Part shown: piece by piece, positions 8,251-17,573 of the stretch
Position numbering within the stretch: position 1 is the first letter of the stretch
Layout: each line of letters begins with the position of its first letter
The notes under the pieces: model-generated
Seen by the model: only the letters and a program-made list of their open reading frames with translations
Databases searched by the model: none
Told to the model about the DNA's origin: nothing
Program-made: the position numbers and the translations under genes
Source of the DNA: CAVRTM01 sp963696105
GTDB taxonomy: Bacteria > Actinomycetota > Actinomycetes > Actinomycetales > Dermatophilaceae
Reading direction: 5' to 3'
DNA: 64,000 nucleotides
Assembly: GCA_963696105.1 (NCBI GenBank)
Contig: CAVOIP010000003.1
Span: 1-64,000, forward strand

Positions 8251-8314
8251 CCCACGACACCGCGCCGAGTGCGGCCCACAGCCGCCCCGCCAGCCCCCGG
8301 AAAGGACCACGTCC

Positions 8315-9712
8315 ATGGTCACCATCGTCCCGATCGACACCCCGACCCTGGGCGACCGCAGCTACCTCGCCCACGACGGGCAGGTCGCGGTGGTGGTCGA
8401 CCCGCAGCGCGACATCGACCGGGTGCTGGCCCTGGCGCAGCGAGGCCGGGGTGCGGATCACCCACGTCTTCGAGACCCATCTGCACAACGACTACGTCAC
8501 CGGCGGGCTGGCGCTGGCGCAGGCGACCGGCGCGGCGTACCACGTCAACGCCGCCGACGACGTCGCCTACGACCGGGTCGCCGGTCGGCGACGGTGACGT
8601 CGTCGAGGTCAGCCCGGTCGATGCGGGTGCGGGTGCTCGCCACCCCGGGCCACACCTTCACCCACCTGTCCTACGCGCTGGAGCGCCGCACGGCACAGCA
8701 GGTCGGGGTGTTCACCGGCGGGTCGCTGCTGTTCGGCTCGACCGGCCGCCCGGACCTGCTCGGCCCCGACCACACCCACGCCCTGGTGCACCACCAGTAC
8801 GCCTCGGCGCACCGGCTCGCGGCCGAGCTGCCCGACGCAGACCGCAGGTGCTGCCCACCCACGGGTTCGGCAGCTTCTGCTCGGCCACCCAGTCCGAGGC
8901 CACCGCCTCGACCATCGGGCAGGAGAAGACGAGCGAACCCGGCGCTGACCCAGGACGAGGAGCGCGTGGGTGGCCGACACTGCTCGCCGGGCTGGACGCC
9001 TACCCGGCCTACTACGCGCACATGGGCCCGGCCAACGCCGCCGGCCCTGGCGCTCCGGACCTGTCCGCCCCGGAGCCGGCCGACAAGGCCGCGCTGCGCC
9101 GGCGGATCGAGGCGGGGGAGTGGGTGGTCGACCTGCGCACCCGCACCGCGTTCGCCGCCGGGCACGTGCCCGGCACCCTGAACTTCGGTCTCGACGGCCA
9201 GTTCGCCACCTACCTGGGCTGGCTGATCCCGTGGGGCACCCCGCTGACGCTGCTCGGCGAGACCCCCGAGCAGGTCGCCGAGGCCCAGCGCGAGCTGGTC
9301 CGGATCGGCATCGACCGCCCCGCGGCCGCGGCCACCGGCGCCCCGCAGCACTGGACCGACGGCCCGCTGGGCACCGTTCGAACGGGCCACGTTCGCCGAC
9401 CTGGCCCAGGTCCGCCACCACCGCGCCGTGACCGTCCTGGACGTGCGTCGACGGCGGAGTGGGCGCAGTCCCACATCGACGGCGCGGTCCACATCCCGCT
9501 GCACGAGCTGCTCGGGCGCCTGGACGAGGTCCCGGCCGGCGAGGTCTGGGTGCACTGCGCGCGGCGGCTACCGCGCCTCGATCGCCGCGTCCATCCTCGC
9601 TGCCCACGGCAGCCAGGTCGTCGCCGTCGACGACTCCTACGACGAGCACGCCGCAGCGGCCGGGCTGCCCCTGGCCACCGCGGAGAGCGTCCCGGCCGGC
9701 GCCGTCAGCTGA
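8315..9712 (+). CDS. Persulfide dioxygenase-rhodanese fusion (CstB-like), frameshifted
   Basis: An MBL-fold protein fused to two rhodanese-like domains, about 465 residues when the frames are joined. The first part has THVFETHLHNDYVTGG (HxHxD iron ligands) and ATPGHTFTHLSYAL, typical of ETHE1/CstB persulfide dioxygenases that oxidise low-molecular-weight persulfide to sulfite. The second holds VVDLRTRTAFAAGHVPGTLN (first rhodanese, no catalytic Cys visible), and the third VWVHCA followed by GGYRAS (active rhodanese loop). ATG at 8315 follows GGAAAGGA. Frame changes occur near 8441, 8584, 8622, 8845, 8940, 9375, 9447 and 9567. Since every domain survives, sequencing indels are likely. It heads the rightward, CstR-controlled operon. 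Confidence 0.85.
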
Positions 9713-9821
9713 GGCGCCGCCGCGGGGCGTCGTCAGCTGGGGCCCGACGCCCCGGCACCAGCGCCACCACCGCGGCATTCCACCGACGGATCATCCTCGA
9801 CCTGGACGGAGAACCCTTCTC

Positions 9822-10632
9822 GTGCTTGCCCTTGCCCTTCCCCTCGGGCTGCTGATCGGGCTGAGCCTCGGCGCGCTCGGTGGCGGCGGCTCGATCCTGA
9901 CCGTGCCGGCCCTGGTCTACGTGCTGGGGCAGAGCCCGGTCGCGGCGACCACCGGGTCGCTGATCATCGTCGGGGTCACCTCGCTGACCGGGATGGTCGC
10001 CCACGCCCGGGCCGGACAGGTCCGGGTGGCCCAGGGCCTGCTGTTCGGCGTCCTGGGCGTGGCCGGGTCCTGGTACGGCTCCCACCTGTCGGCCAGCGTC
10101 GCCCCGGCGGTCCTGCTCGCGGCGTTCTCGGTCCTGATGCTGGTCGTTGCGGGCATCATGATCGCCCGGCAGCGGCACGGCCGCCGCGGCGCAGGGCCGC
10201 TGGACGACGCGTTCGACCCGATCATCGCCTTCACCCCCCGCTTCGTGTGCGACTGCCCCCGCGCGGTCAAGGTCGTGGTCACCGCGAGCGCGGTCGGGCT
10301 GCTGACCGGGTTCTTCGGCGTCGGCGGCGGCTTCGCCGTCGTGCCCGCGCTGGTGCTGGCGCTGGGGTTCTCCGATGCCGGTGGCCGTGGGCACCTCGCT
10401 GCTGGTGATCGCGATCAACAGCGCCACCGCCCTGGCCTCCCGGGCCGGGCACGGCATCGGCATCGACTGGGCCGTCATCGGCGTCTTCACCGCCGCCGCG
10501 GTGGTCGGCAGCCTGCTCGGCGGCCGGATCGCCTCCCGGGTGCGGCCCGAGGCCCTGTCCCGGGCGTTCACCGTCCTGCTGGTCGCGGTCGCGCTCTACA
10601 CCGCCGCCCGCAGCATCCCCCAGCTCCTGTGA
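9822..10632 (+). CDS. TauE/SafE-family sulfite exporter, one frameshift
   Basis: An integral membrane protein of the TauE/SafE family, with about eight hydrophobic helices. It opens LPLGLLIGLSLGALGGGGSI, the family's first repeat, and the second repeat follows at VGLLTGFFGVGGGFAVVPAL. GTG at 9822 is chosen because it lies 9 bases after a GGAGA and directly before the first helix. A single extra base near 10375 breaks the frame before MPVAVGTSLLVIAINS; correcting it gives about 270 residues. By family and position, after the persulfide dioxygenase, it probably exports the sulfite that enzyme makes, as TauE does in the cst operons. Confidence 0.88.
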
Positions 10633-10680
10633 CCTTGCGGGCCACGCCCTCCGGAATATCGGCCGCAGCGCCACCGCTGC

Positions 10681-10705
10681 CACCACCACACCACCACACC
10701 ACCAC
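10681..10705 (+). repeat. CAC-rich simple repeat
   Basis: An imperfect (CCACCACA)-type run directly upstream of the rhodanese gene; related CAC codons recur in its first codons as a Thr-rich leader. It is low-complexity sequence of unknown meaning. Confidence 0.5.
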
Positions 10706-10733
10706 CTCGTCTCCACCAACCCCGAAGGACGTC

Positions 10734-11351
10734 ATGACCACCAGCACCACCACCACCCGGCCCGCCCGCCTGGACGCCCCGTCCCTGCGCGAGTGGACCG
10801 CGAGCACCGACGGCCCGCGCCTGCTGGACGTCCGCACTCCCGCGGAGTTCACCACCGCCCACATCCCCGGGTCCTACAACGTGCCGCTGGACCTGCTGCG
10901 CGAGCACCGCGAGGAGCTGCGTGAGCACCTCGAGCAGGACGTCGTCCTGATCTGCCGCTCCGGCGCCCGCGCCGGGCAGGCGGAGGCCCTGCTGGCCGGC
11001 ACCGGCCTGGCCAACCTGCACGTCCTGGACGGCGGCATCACCGCCTGGCAGCAGGCCGGCGCCCCGGTCAACCGCGGCCCGGCCCGGTGGGACCTCGAGC
11101 GCCAGGTCCGCCTGGTCGCCGGCGGCCTGGTCCTGACCGGCATCCTGGCCAGCCTCGTCGCCCCCAGGGCGAAGTGGCTCTCGGCGGCCATCGGGGCCGG
11201 CCTCACCACCGCCGCGCTCACGAACACCTGCGCGATGGGCGCCGCGCTCTCCAAGCTGCCCTACAACCGCGACGCCAGCACCGACCTGCCCACCGTGATC
11301 GCCCAGCTCACCGGTGCACCCTCTCCTCAGGCGGTCACGGTCGCGGCCTGA
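10734..11351 (+). CDS. Rhodanese with C-terminal DUF2892 membrane domain
   Basis: A 205-residue protein. A Thr-rich N-terminus precedes a rhodanese domain (RLLDVRTPAEFTTAHIPGS) with the catalytic loop VLICRSGARAGQ; Cys is at about residue 75. Two hydrophobic helices follow (LVAGGLVLTGILASLVAP and AAIGAGLTTAALTNTCAMG), which form the DUF2892 pair. The protein would transfer sulfane sulfur at the inner face of the membrane. GAAGGA lies 5 bases before the ATG. It is the third gene of the rightward operon, after the dioxygenase and exporter. Its 3' end overlaps the convergent CtaG gene by about 25 bp. Confidence 0.92.
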   Translation: MTTSTTTTRPARLDAPSLREWTASTDGPRLLDVRTPAEFTTAHIPGSYNVPLDLLREHREELREHLEQDVVLICRSGARAGQAEALLAGTGLANLHVLDGGITAWQQAGAPVNRGPARWDLERQVRLVAGGLVLTGILASLVAPRAKWLSAAIGAGLTTAALTNTCAMGAALSKLPYNRDASTDLPTVIAQLTGAPSPQAVTVAA

Positions 11352-12181
11352 GCCCGGGCCGGGCCGCGCCTGCGGCCCGGCTTCCAGGTCAGCAGCAACG
11401 CCACCGCCAGCAGCAGCTCGGCGACGTCGCCGCCGAAGTACATGAGGTTGCCGGCCGCCTGCATCTCGGCCACGGGCTCGTGGACCTGCACCAGCAACCC
11501 GGCGAACAGCAGCTGCGCCACGACGGCGTGCACCGCCACAGCCACTCCGAGGACGACGAGCCGCACCCGCACGGACGCCCGCCTCGGCGCCGGGTCCGGG
11601 CCCGCGACGACCCACGCGAAGAGGTAGCCCGAGGCCACCAGGTGCGCGTGCACCAGGGCGTGCAGGGGTGCGCTGGTGGTGGTGGCCGCGTACAGCGGGG
11701 TGAGGTAGAGCGCGGCCAGCCCGCCGGCGCTGAGCACCAACGCCGAGACCGGGTGCGCCAGCAGGTGCATCGGGCTGCTGCGCAGCAGATGCCCCAGGAG
11801 CCGGGCCCGCGCCGGTGGGAGGGCCCGCAGCAGCAGGGTGACCGGTGCGCCGAGGACCAGGCCGAGCGGGGCCAGCATCGCCACCAGCAGGTGCTGGGCC
11901 ATGTGGACGCCGAAGTCCGCGTCGGCGAGGGCGTCGAAGCCCGGCGACAGTGCCCAGCCCAGGAGCGCCGCACCCGCGGTGAACGAGGCGGTGCGCCAGG
12001 CGCTCCAGGTCCGGCGGCGGCGCTCCCGCGCCGCCAGCACCAGGTAGCTCAGGGCGACCAGGCCGAGCACGGCCAGGGGCAGCAGCGACTCCACGCCGCC
12101 GGACGCGTCGGGCGCGCCGTGGGCCGGCACCGATGCCAGTGCCTCGGCCAGGACGACCGGGGTCGTTGCTGCCACGGTCAC
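11327..12181 (-). CDS. CtaG-like cytochrome c oxidase assembly protein (caa3_CtaG family)
   Basis: A 284-residue polytopic membrane protein with about seven hydrophobic segments. It has HMAQHLLVAMLAPLGLVLGAP and paired His-rich loops typical of the Bacillus CtaG/DUF1404 family, which helps copper delivery to caa3-type oxidase. It is cotranscribed with the DUF2243 gene; its ATG overlaps the upstream stop (ATGA-type, 4 bases). The DUF2243-CtaG pair is a recurrent actinobacterial combination. No oxidase subunit genes are in view. Whether it serves copper handling or a sulfide-resistant oxidase here is open. Confidence 0.82.
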   Translation of the reverse strand: MTVAATTPVVLAEALASVPAHGAPDASGGVESLLPLAVLGLVALSYLVLAARERRRRTWSAWRTASFTAGAALLGWALSPGFDALADADFGVHMAQHLLVAMLAPLGLVLGAPVTLLLRALPPARARLLGHLLRSSPMHLLAHPVSALVLSAGGLAALYLTPLYAATTTSAPLHALVHAHLVASGYLFAWVVAGPDPAPRRASVRVRLVVLGVAVAVHAVVAQLLFAGLLVQVHEPVAEMQAAGNLMYFGGDVAELLLAVALLLTWKPGRRRGPARAQAATVTA

Positions 12182-12738
12182 GACGCGGCTCCCCGCGTCG
12201 GCAGGGCCGGCTCGCCGCTGTCATGGAAGGTCGCGCCCCGCTGGACCAGCCAGCCTGCGGCCATGAGGAGCACGCCGAGGGCGAGGAAGCCCATGTCCCA
12301 CCAGATCTGGTGCGGGCCGCTGCGGACGTGGTGGATGCCGAGGATCTGGTGGTCGACCAGCCCCTCCACCACGTTGAACAGGCCCCACCCGAAGAGCACG
12401 AGGCCCCACAGGGCGCGAGAGGTCCACACCCGACCGCGGGAGTGCTCCACCCGCGAGTAGAGGATCGCGAGGCCCACCAGGACGCACAGCCAGGTGAAGG
12501 TGTGGAAGACGCCGTCCCAGAGGGTGTTCATCCGCAGGCCGTGCACCGTGTCGGCCGGGTAGTAGGCGATGCCGACCCGGTCGGTGTTCGTGCTGGTGAG
12601 CATGTGGTGCCACTGCAGGATCTGGTGCAGCAGGATCCCGTCGACGAACCCGCCGAGGCCCACGCCGAGGATGATGCCGGGCAGCCGGATGCTGGGCGGT
12701 GCCGTGGGGGGTGCGGGCGTGGTCGGGTGCGGGCTCAT
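12178..12738 (-). CDS. DUF2243 family membrane protein
   Basis: A 186-residue protein with four hydrophobic segments. Conserved His-containing blocks are visible: GGFVDGILLHQILQWHHM, HTFTWLCVLVGLAILYSR, GLFNVVEGLVDHQILGIHHV and DMGFLALGVLLMAAGWL. These define DUF2243, whose function is unknown. The paired histidines suggest heme or metal binding. GGAG lies 5 bases before the ATG, and it is coupled to the CtaG gene. It belongs to the leftward run that begins at the SQR gene. Confidence 0.88.
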   Translation of the reverse strand: MSPHPTTPAPPTAPPSIRLPGIILGVGLGGFVDGILLHQILQWHHMLTSTNTDRVGIAYYPADTVHGLRMNTLWDGVFHTFTWLCVLVGLAILYSRVEHSRGRVWTSRALWGLVLFGWGLFNVVEGLVDHQILGIHHVRSGPHQIWWDMGFLALGVLLMAAGWLVQRGATFHDSGEPALPTRGAAS

Positions 12739-12812
12739 CGGTGCTCCGGGTGGTCGACGTCGTGGCGGTCAGTGACGGGGACGTCGTACCCGCTGACCAC
12801 CGGGTCGTCACA

Positions 12813-13322
12813 TCACGAAGAGCGGAGCCGGGGCCGAGCGCTTCCGGTCGACCGGTGCACCGACAGCGCGGGAACGAACCGCGGCGTCGCCTCGGCGTAC
12901 CGGGCGTAGTCGGGGAAGCGCTGGACCAGGTGCCGCTCCTCCCAGCGCGCCTTCCGGGCCAGCAGCACGGTGAGGCCTCCCAGCGCCGCCAGGCGGACCG
13001 GGCTCGGGCTCGCCAGGACCCTCCCGGTGGCGAACAGCAGCAGCCCGCTGTAGATCGGGTGCCGGACCCTGGAGTAGAGCCCGCCGGTGCGCAGCTGCGC
13101 CGCGGCGTTCGGCAGCGGCGAGGCGGTGAGCCCCTTGCCGAGGGTGGAGGCGGCGACGAGCATGCCGCCCAGCCCGACGGCGCTGAGGCCCAGCCCGGCG
13201 CGGTGCACCGGCCGGGGCACCCGCCAGGGCGACGAGGTGCCGGGCGCCACCAGGGCGAGCAGCAGCAGCCCCTGACCGGCGACGAACGCGTCCGCCGGCA
13301 GTCTCCCGTGTCGGTCGTCCAT
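12813..13322 (-). CDS. Membrane methyltransferase, isoprenylcysteine carboxyl methyltransferase-like
   Basis: A 169-residue integral membrane protein with three or four helices. The cytoplasmic SAM-binding signature of the ICMT/PEMT fold is visible in LRTGGLYSRVRHPIYSGLLL and the later RKARWEERHLVQRFPDYARY. Bacterial members methylate small lipids or thiols; substrates are mostly unknown. GAGAGGA precedes the ATG at 13322. The gene lies between the DsrE gene and DUF2243 in the leftward sulfur cluster. A role in sulfur chemistry is only inferred. Confidence 0.8.
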   Translation of the reverse strand: MDDRHGRLPADAFVAGQGLLLLALVAPGTSSPWRVPRPVHRAGLGLSAVGLGGMLVAASTLGKGLTASPLPNAAAQLRTGGLYSRVRHPIYSGLLLFATGRVLASPSPVRLAALGGLTVLLARKARWEERHLVQRFPDYARYAEATPRFVPALSVHRSTGSARPRLRSS

Positions 13323-13357
13323 CCGCCGCCGTCCTCTCAGTGCCCCTTGCCGGCCGC

Positions 13358-13874
13358 TCAGATGAACAGCAGCTGGGCGCCTTCGGTCTTCTCGATGAAG
13401 TCGCTGGCGCTGATGATGCCCTCGACCTCGTCGTAGAGGTCGTCCTCGGTCAGGTGGTTCATGTCGGCCGACATCCGGCAGGCCCACAGGTGACCGCCGG
13501 AGGCGACGATCTGCTCGAGGAACTCCGGCACCTCGGGCACGTCGAGGTCGGCGATCGACTTCTTCAGCTGCGAGGTGGCCATGCGCGGTCATCCCGGGCA
13601 GGCCGCCGAGGCCCTGCGGCATGTGGGTCGCGGTGTTGCCGAGCAGCGTGAACTTCAGGTCGTCCATGGTCTTCTTGTTGATCATGTCGAAGCCCCAGAA
13701 CGTGAAGAACAGGTGGGTCTCGACGCCCTCACCGAGGGCGGCGTTGGCCAGGATGAGCCCGGGGTAGGCCATGTCGAGGCTGCCCTTGGAGCAGATGATG
13801 GCGAGCTTGCGGCCGGCCGGCGTCTCGGTGTCGAACTGGGGGACGATCGCCGGCGCGGTGTCGGTGGTGGTCAT
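13358..13874 (-). CDS. DsrE/DsrF/DrsH-like sulfur-carrier protein, one frameshift
   Basis: When one base near 13580 is corrected this reads as about 171 residues. LAIICSKGSLDMAYPGLILA carries the early Cys of the family, then GVETHLFFTFWGFDMI, and the second half has GGHLWACRMSADMNHL with a second conserved Cys. The DsrE-like family carries persulfide sulfur on cysteine and works with TusA, TusE/DsrC and SQR-type enzymes. GAGGA lies upstream of the ATG at 13874. It follows the TusE gene in the leftward operon. The break is probably a sequence error because both halves are intact. Confidence 0.88.
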
Positions 13875-13907
13875 GGCGGTACGGTCCTCGTCGATGGTCG
13901 GTCCGGG

Positions 13908-14224
13908 TCAGACGCAGCCGTGCGGCTTGGGCAGCCCGGCGACGTAGGCCATCTTCTTGGCCGGCTTCTGCGGGAAGAGCGCGAACAGCTCCTTGACCGG
14001 GATGCCGCCGACGGCTGGACACCCGGCGCAGCGTCGCGCGTCTCGCCCTGCTGCCGCGAAGTCCTCGCGCAGGAAGCGGATCACCTTCCAGTGCTCGTCG
14101 GTCAGGGTGATGCCGATCTGCGCGGCCAGCGCGCGGCGAGGTCCTCGTCCCACTCGGCGGGGTCGGTCAGGAAGCCCTCCTCGTTGACGTGGATCTGGTG
14201 GCCGTCGAGCGTGGTGACGGGCAT
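13908..14224 (-). CDS. TusE/DsrC-family sulfur relay protein, frameshifted
   Basis: A protein of about 105 residues in three frames: VNEEGFLTDPAEWDEDL, then IGITLTDEHWKVIRFLREDF, then GIPVKELFALFPQKPAKKMA ending AGLPKPHGCV. The penultimate Cys is the swinging-arm cysteine that carries sulfur in DsrC/TusE. The second DsrC-type Cys, ten residues earlier, is absent (MAYVAGLP), so it resembles TusE more than dissimilatory DsrC. GAGGAGG lies 7 bases before the ATG at 14224. Frame changes near 14135 and 14040 look like sequencing indels. It sits between SQR and DsrE. Confidence 0.85.
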
Positions 14225-14239
14225 GGCGTGCTCCTCCTC

Positions 14240-15496
14240 TCACGTGGTGGTCGCGTGCTGGTCTTGCCGGCCATCGACATGTGCGCCGGCAGCGGGATCG
14301 GCCGGCCGGGAAGCAGGACGTTCCAGTAGATCCAGCGGAACGCGAGCTTGCCCAGGTGGTTGGCCCGGGTCTCCTTCAGCAGGCTCGAACGGGCCGACGA
14401 CCGGCAGCGGGTACTTCCCGGGCAGCGGCTCGGTGTCGTAGTTGAAGTCGATGAGCAGGCCCTTGCCGTCGCCGGACTCGATGAAGCAGTTGGCGTGCCC
14501 GTCGAACGACCCGGTCATCGGCCGGCCGGCGATGAGCTGCAGGAAGTTGTCGACGAAGATCTCGACCGAGAAGTGCGCGACCGAGCCGGCCTTCGAGGCC
14601 GGGATGTCGGAGGCGTCGCCGACGGCGAAGATGTTGTCGTACTCCTTCGACCGCAGCGTGTCGCTGGTCGACGGGGACGTAGTTCAGCTCGTCGCCGAGC
14701 CCGGACCGGGCGACGAAGTCGGCACCCATGTTGAGCGGGACCGTGACCAGCAGGTCGAACGGGACCTCCCGCTCGTCGTACGACACGAGCGCCTTGCGCG
14801 CCGGGTCGACCCGCTCGACCATGAAGTCGGTCTCGACGGCGATCTTGCGCTCGTCGAGCATCGCGCCCAGGTGCCGGGAGGCGATCGGCTTGGTGAACGC
14901 ACCCGGCAGCGGCGTCACGTAGACGATGCTCGACCCGGTCGCGCAGGCCGCGCTCGCGCAGCCAGGCGTCGGCGAGGAAGGTGAACTCCAGCGGCGCGAC
15001 CGGGCACTTGATCGGCATCTCGGTGATGTGCACGACCAGCCGGCCGCTGGTCGAAGCCGGCGCAGCGCCGTCGGCGAGCGCGGTGGCGCCGTCGAGGGTG
15101 TAGAAGTCGAAGATGCTGCTGGCGCCACTGCTGGCCCGAGCATGCCCGGGCGTCTGGTCCGGCCGCGGTGACGTGCCGGAGGCGATGACCAGGTAGTCGT
15201 AGGCCAGGGCCCGGCCGTCGGCCAGGAGCACGGTGTCGGCCGGCGGCGTCGACGCGGTCGACCTCGCCGAGCACGAAGTCGACGCCGTCGGGCAGGAAGG
15301 CGTGCCGCGAGCGCGTCGAGCTGCTGCGGGGTGTAGGTGCCGAACGGCAGGAACAGGTAGCCGGGCTGGTAGGGGTGCCGTCGTCCCGGTCGACGACGGT
15401 GATCTCCCAGTCGCCCGCGTCCAGCCGCCGTCGCAGCTTGTTGACGATCATCGTGCCGGCGGTGCCAGCTCCGAGCACCAGCAGTCGCTTCCTCAC
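14240..15496 (-). CDS. Sulfide:quinone oxidoreductase-like FAD flavoprotein, frameshifted
   Basis: A two-dinucleotide-domain flavoprotein of about 415 residues. VLGAGTAGTMIVNKL is the FAD-binding glycine motif, followed by YDYLVIASG, EMPIKCPVAPLEFTF (a conserved SQR-region Cys), FAVGDASDIPASKAG after frame correction, and HANCFIESGDGKG. SQR oxidises H2S to sulfane sulfur and passes electrons to quinone at the membrane. GTG at 15496 has GAGGAG upstream. At least six frame changes occur (about 15370, 15300, 15240, 15050, 14930, 14670, 14385). It leads the leftward operon with TusE and DsrE, and a CstR-like palindrome lies about 90 bp upstream. Confidence 0.83.
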
Positions 15497-15584
15497 GGTC
15501 CGCTCCTCGCTGCCTCGTGGCGGTTCCCTGCTCCTCCCGAGGCTACGAAGGGAGGGCGGGACGGCTCCCGGCCGAAGGTCCCGG

Positions 15585-15600
15585 TACCCGGCGGGGTATG
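15585..15600. promoter_or_regulatory. CsoR/CstR-type operator upstream of the SQR gene
   Basis: GTACCC-GGCG-GGGTAT matches the divergent-promoter palindromes in 11 of 12 arm positions. It lies 89 bp upstream of the SQR start, which suggests that the same repressor controls the SQR-TusE-DsrE operon. Confidence 0.7.
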
Positions 15601-15683
15601 GCACCGGCGTCCGACCACACGGCCGGATGGTCGCGGCGGAGGGCCGGACGGTCCCGGCGACCGGCTGGGGTGGCCGCACCCGG

Positions 15684-15689
15684 CATAAT
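15684..15689 (+). promoter_or_regulatory. Probable -10 element for the RNase J transcript
   Basis: CATAAT stands out in GC-rich sequence 114 bp upstream of the RNase J ATG. It would give a leader of about 105 bases that contains the short ORF at 15744. Confidence 0.4.
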
Positions 15690-15743
15690 CGCGGAGGACC
15701 GCACGCGCCCGGGCGCGACCACCGACACGACCGAAGGCGAACA

Positions 15744-15806
15744 GTGAGCACACGAGAGCACCCCCGTACGACCTGCACCGTGACGGCTGCGGGGGTGACC
15801 CGATGA
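15744..15806 (+). CDS. Short upstream ORF coupled to RNase J (20 residues)
   Basis: GTG at 15744 has GAAGG 7 bases upstream and opens a 20-codon frame beginning VSTREHPRTT. Its TGA overlaps the RNase J ATG as ATGA. I do not recognise the peptide. A frame with its own RBS ending exactly on the next start suggests translational coupling or a leader peptide. It could instead be a decayed C-terminus of an upstream gene. Confidence 0.4.
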   Translation: MSTREHPRTTCTVTAAGVTR

Positions 15807-17500
15807 GCCGTCGCGGGTCGCGGCGCGGCTCGACCAGGTCCGACTCGCTGCCGGCGCTGCCGAAGGACGGCCTGCGGATCGTGCCGCTGGGTGGCCTGGG
15901 CGAGATCGGCCGGAACATGACGGTGTTCGAGCACGGGGGCCGGCTGCTGGTCGTGGACTGCGGGGTGCTGTTCCCCGAGGAGCACCAGCCGGGCGTGGAC
16001 GTGATCCTCCCGGACTTCAGCTGGATCCGGGACCGCCTGGACAAGGTCGACGCGATCGTGCTGACGCACGGCCACGAGGACCACATCGGCGGCGTGCCGT
16101 ACCTGCTCAAGGAGCGGCCCGACATCCCCGTCGTCGGTTCCCGGCTGACGCTGGCGTTCATCACCGCCAAGCTCAAGGAGCACCGGATCACGCCCGTGAC
16201 CATGGAGGTGCGGGAGGGTGAGCGCAAGACCCTGGGCCCGTTCGACTGCGAGTTCATCGCCGTCAACCACTCCATCCCCGACGGCCTGGCCGTGGCGATC
16301 CGCACGGCGGCCGGCCTCGTCCTGCACACCGGCGACTTCAAGATGGACCAGTTCCCCCTCGACGGTCGGATCACCGACCTCGTCGCCTTCGCGCGGCTGG
16401 CCGAAGAGGGCGTGGACCTCTTCATGGCCGACTCCACCAACGCCGAGGTCCCCGGCTTCACCACCTCCGAGCTGGAGCTCACGCCGGCGATCGAGCAGGT
16501 CTTCCGCACCTGCCCGGGTCGGGTCATCGTCTCCAGCTTCGCCAGCCACGTGCACCGCATCCAGCAGGTGCTGGACGCGGCGTACGAGCACGGTCGCAAG
16601 GTCGCGTTCGTCGGACGGTCGATGGTCCGCAACATGGGCATCGCCCGCGAGCTGGGCTACCTCAAGATCCCCGACGGCCTGGTGGTCGACCTCAAGCAGC
16701 TGGAGAAGCTGCCGGCCAACAAGATCACGCTGATCTGCACCGGGTCCCAGGGTGAGCCGATGGCGGCCCTGTCGCGGATGGCCAACCGGGACCACACGAT
16801 CCGCATCACCGAGGGCGACACGGTCCTGCTGGCCAGCTCGCTGATCCCGGGCAACGAGAACGCCATCTACCGGGTGATCAACGAGCTCACCCGCTACGGC
16901 GCCAACGTGGTCCACAAGGGCAACGCCAAGGTGCACGTCTCCGGGCACGCCAGCGCCGGTGAGCTGGTCTACTGCTACAACATCATCAAGCCCTCCAACG
17001 TGCTGCCCGTGCACGGGGAGTGGCGCCACCTGCGCGCGAACGCCGACCTCGCGATCCGCACCGGGGTGCACCCCGACCGGGCGATCATCGCCGAGGACGG
17101 GTCGGTCATCGACCTGGTCGACGGCATCGCCAAGGTCACCGGCAAGGTCCCCGCGAGCCTGGTGTACGTCGACGCGGCGACCGTCGGCGGCGCGACCGAG
17201 GAGTCGCTGACCGTGCGACGCAACCTCGCCGAGGAGGGCGTCGTCACCATCGTCGCCCTGGCCGACCCCGACACCGGCAAGCTCACCGAGAAGCCGGACT
17301 TCCTGGCCCACGGCTTCGAGTACGACGTCTCCGCCTTCGACAGCGCGGTCCCGGTGATCCAGCAGGTGCTGACCAAGGCCTCCAAGGAGGACTTCGACGT
17401 CGACCAGACCGAGGAGATGATCCGCGACGCGGTCTCCACCTGGGCCCACCGCAAGTACCGCCGCAGCCCGCTGATCATCCCCGTGGTCATCGACGCCTGA
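15803..17500 (+). CDS. rnj: Ribonuclease J
   Basis: A 565-residue metallo-beta-lactamase/beta-CASP ribonuclease with both 5'-exo and endonuclease activity, acting in mRNA decay and rRNA processing. It has GGLGEIGRNMTVFE, the metal motif THGHEDHIGG (residues 88-97), HSIPDGLAVAI, HTGDFKMD, the beta-CASP stretch FASHVHRIQQVLDAA, and the C-terminal HVSGHASAGEL and LPVHGEWRHLRANA. The frame is intact. In many actinobacteria this gene follows dapA; here the upstream neighbour is the divergent SQR operon, with only a short ORF between. Confidence 0.96.
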   Translation: MSRRGSRRGSTRSDSLPALPKDGLRIVPLGGLGEIGRNMTVFEHGGRLLVVDCGVLFPEEHQPGVDVILPDFSWIRDRLDKVDAIVLTHGHEDHIGGVPYLLKERPDIPVVGSRLTLAFITAKLKEHRITPVTMEVREGERKTLGPFDCEFIAVNHSIPDGLAVAIRTAAGLVLHTGDFKMDQFPLDGRITDLVAFARLAEEGVDLFMADSTNAEVPGFTTSELELTPAIEQVFRTCPGRVIVSSFASHVHRIQQVLDAAYEHGRKVAFVGRSMVRNMGIARELGYLKIPDGLVVDLKQLEKLPANKITLICTGSQGEPMAALSRMANRDHTIRITEGDTVLLASSLIPGNENAIYRVINELTRYGANVVHKGNAKVHVSGHASAGELVYCYNIIKPSNVLPVHGEWRHLRANADLAIRTGVHPDRAIIAEDGSVIDLVDGIAKVTGKVPASLVYVDAATVGGATEESLTVRRNLAEEGVVTIVALADPDTGKLTEKPDFLAHGFEYDVSAFDSAVPVIQQVLTKASKEDFDVDQTEEMIRDAVSTWAHRKYRRSPLIIPVVIDA

Positions 17501-17573
17501 GCGGTGGCCGGGGGCTTGGCGCAGGCCCGGGCCGGGAGCGTCGTTTCCCCCACGCGCGGCGCCCCGGCCGTCG

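Noticed and set aside
12739..12812. Short leftward ORF (about 20 codons) ahead of DUF2243
   Set aside because: GTG start without RBS and a Asp/His-rich peptide of no known type; too little evidence to call a gene.
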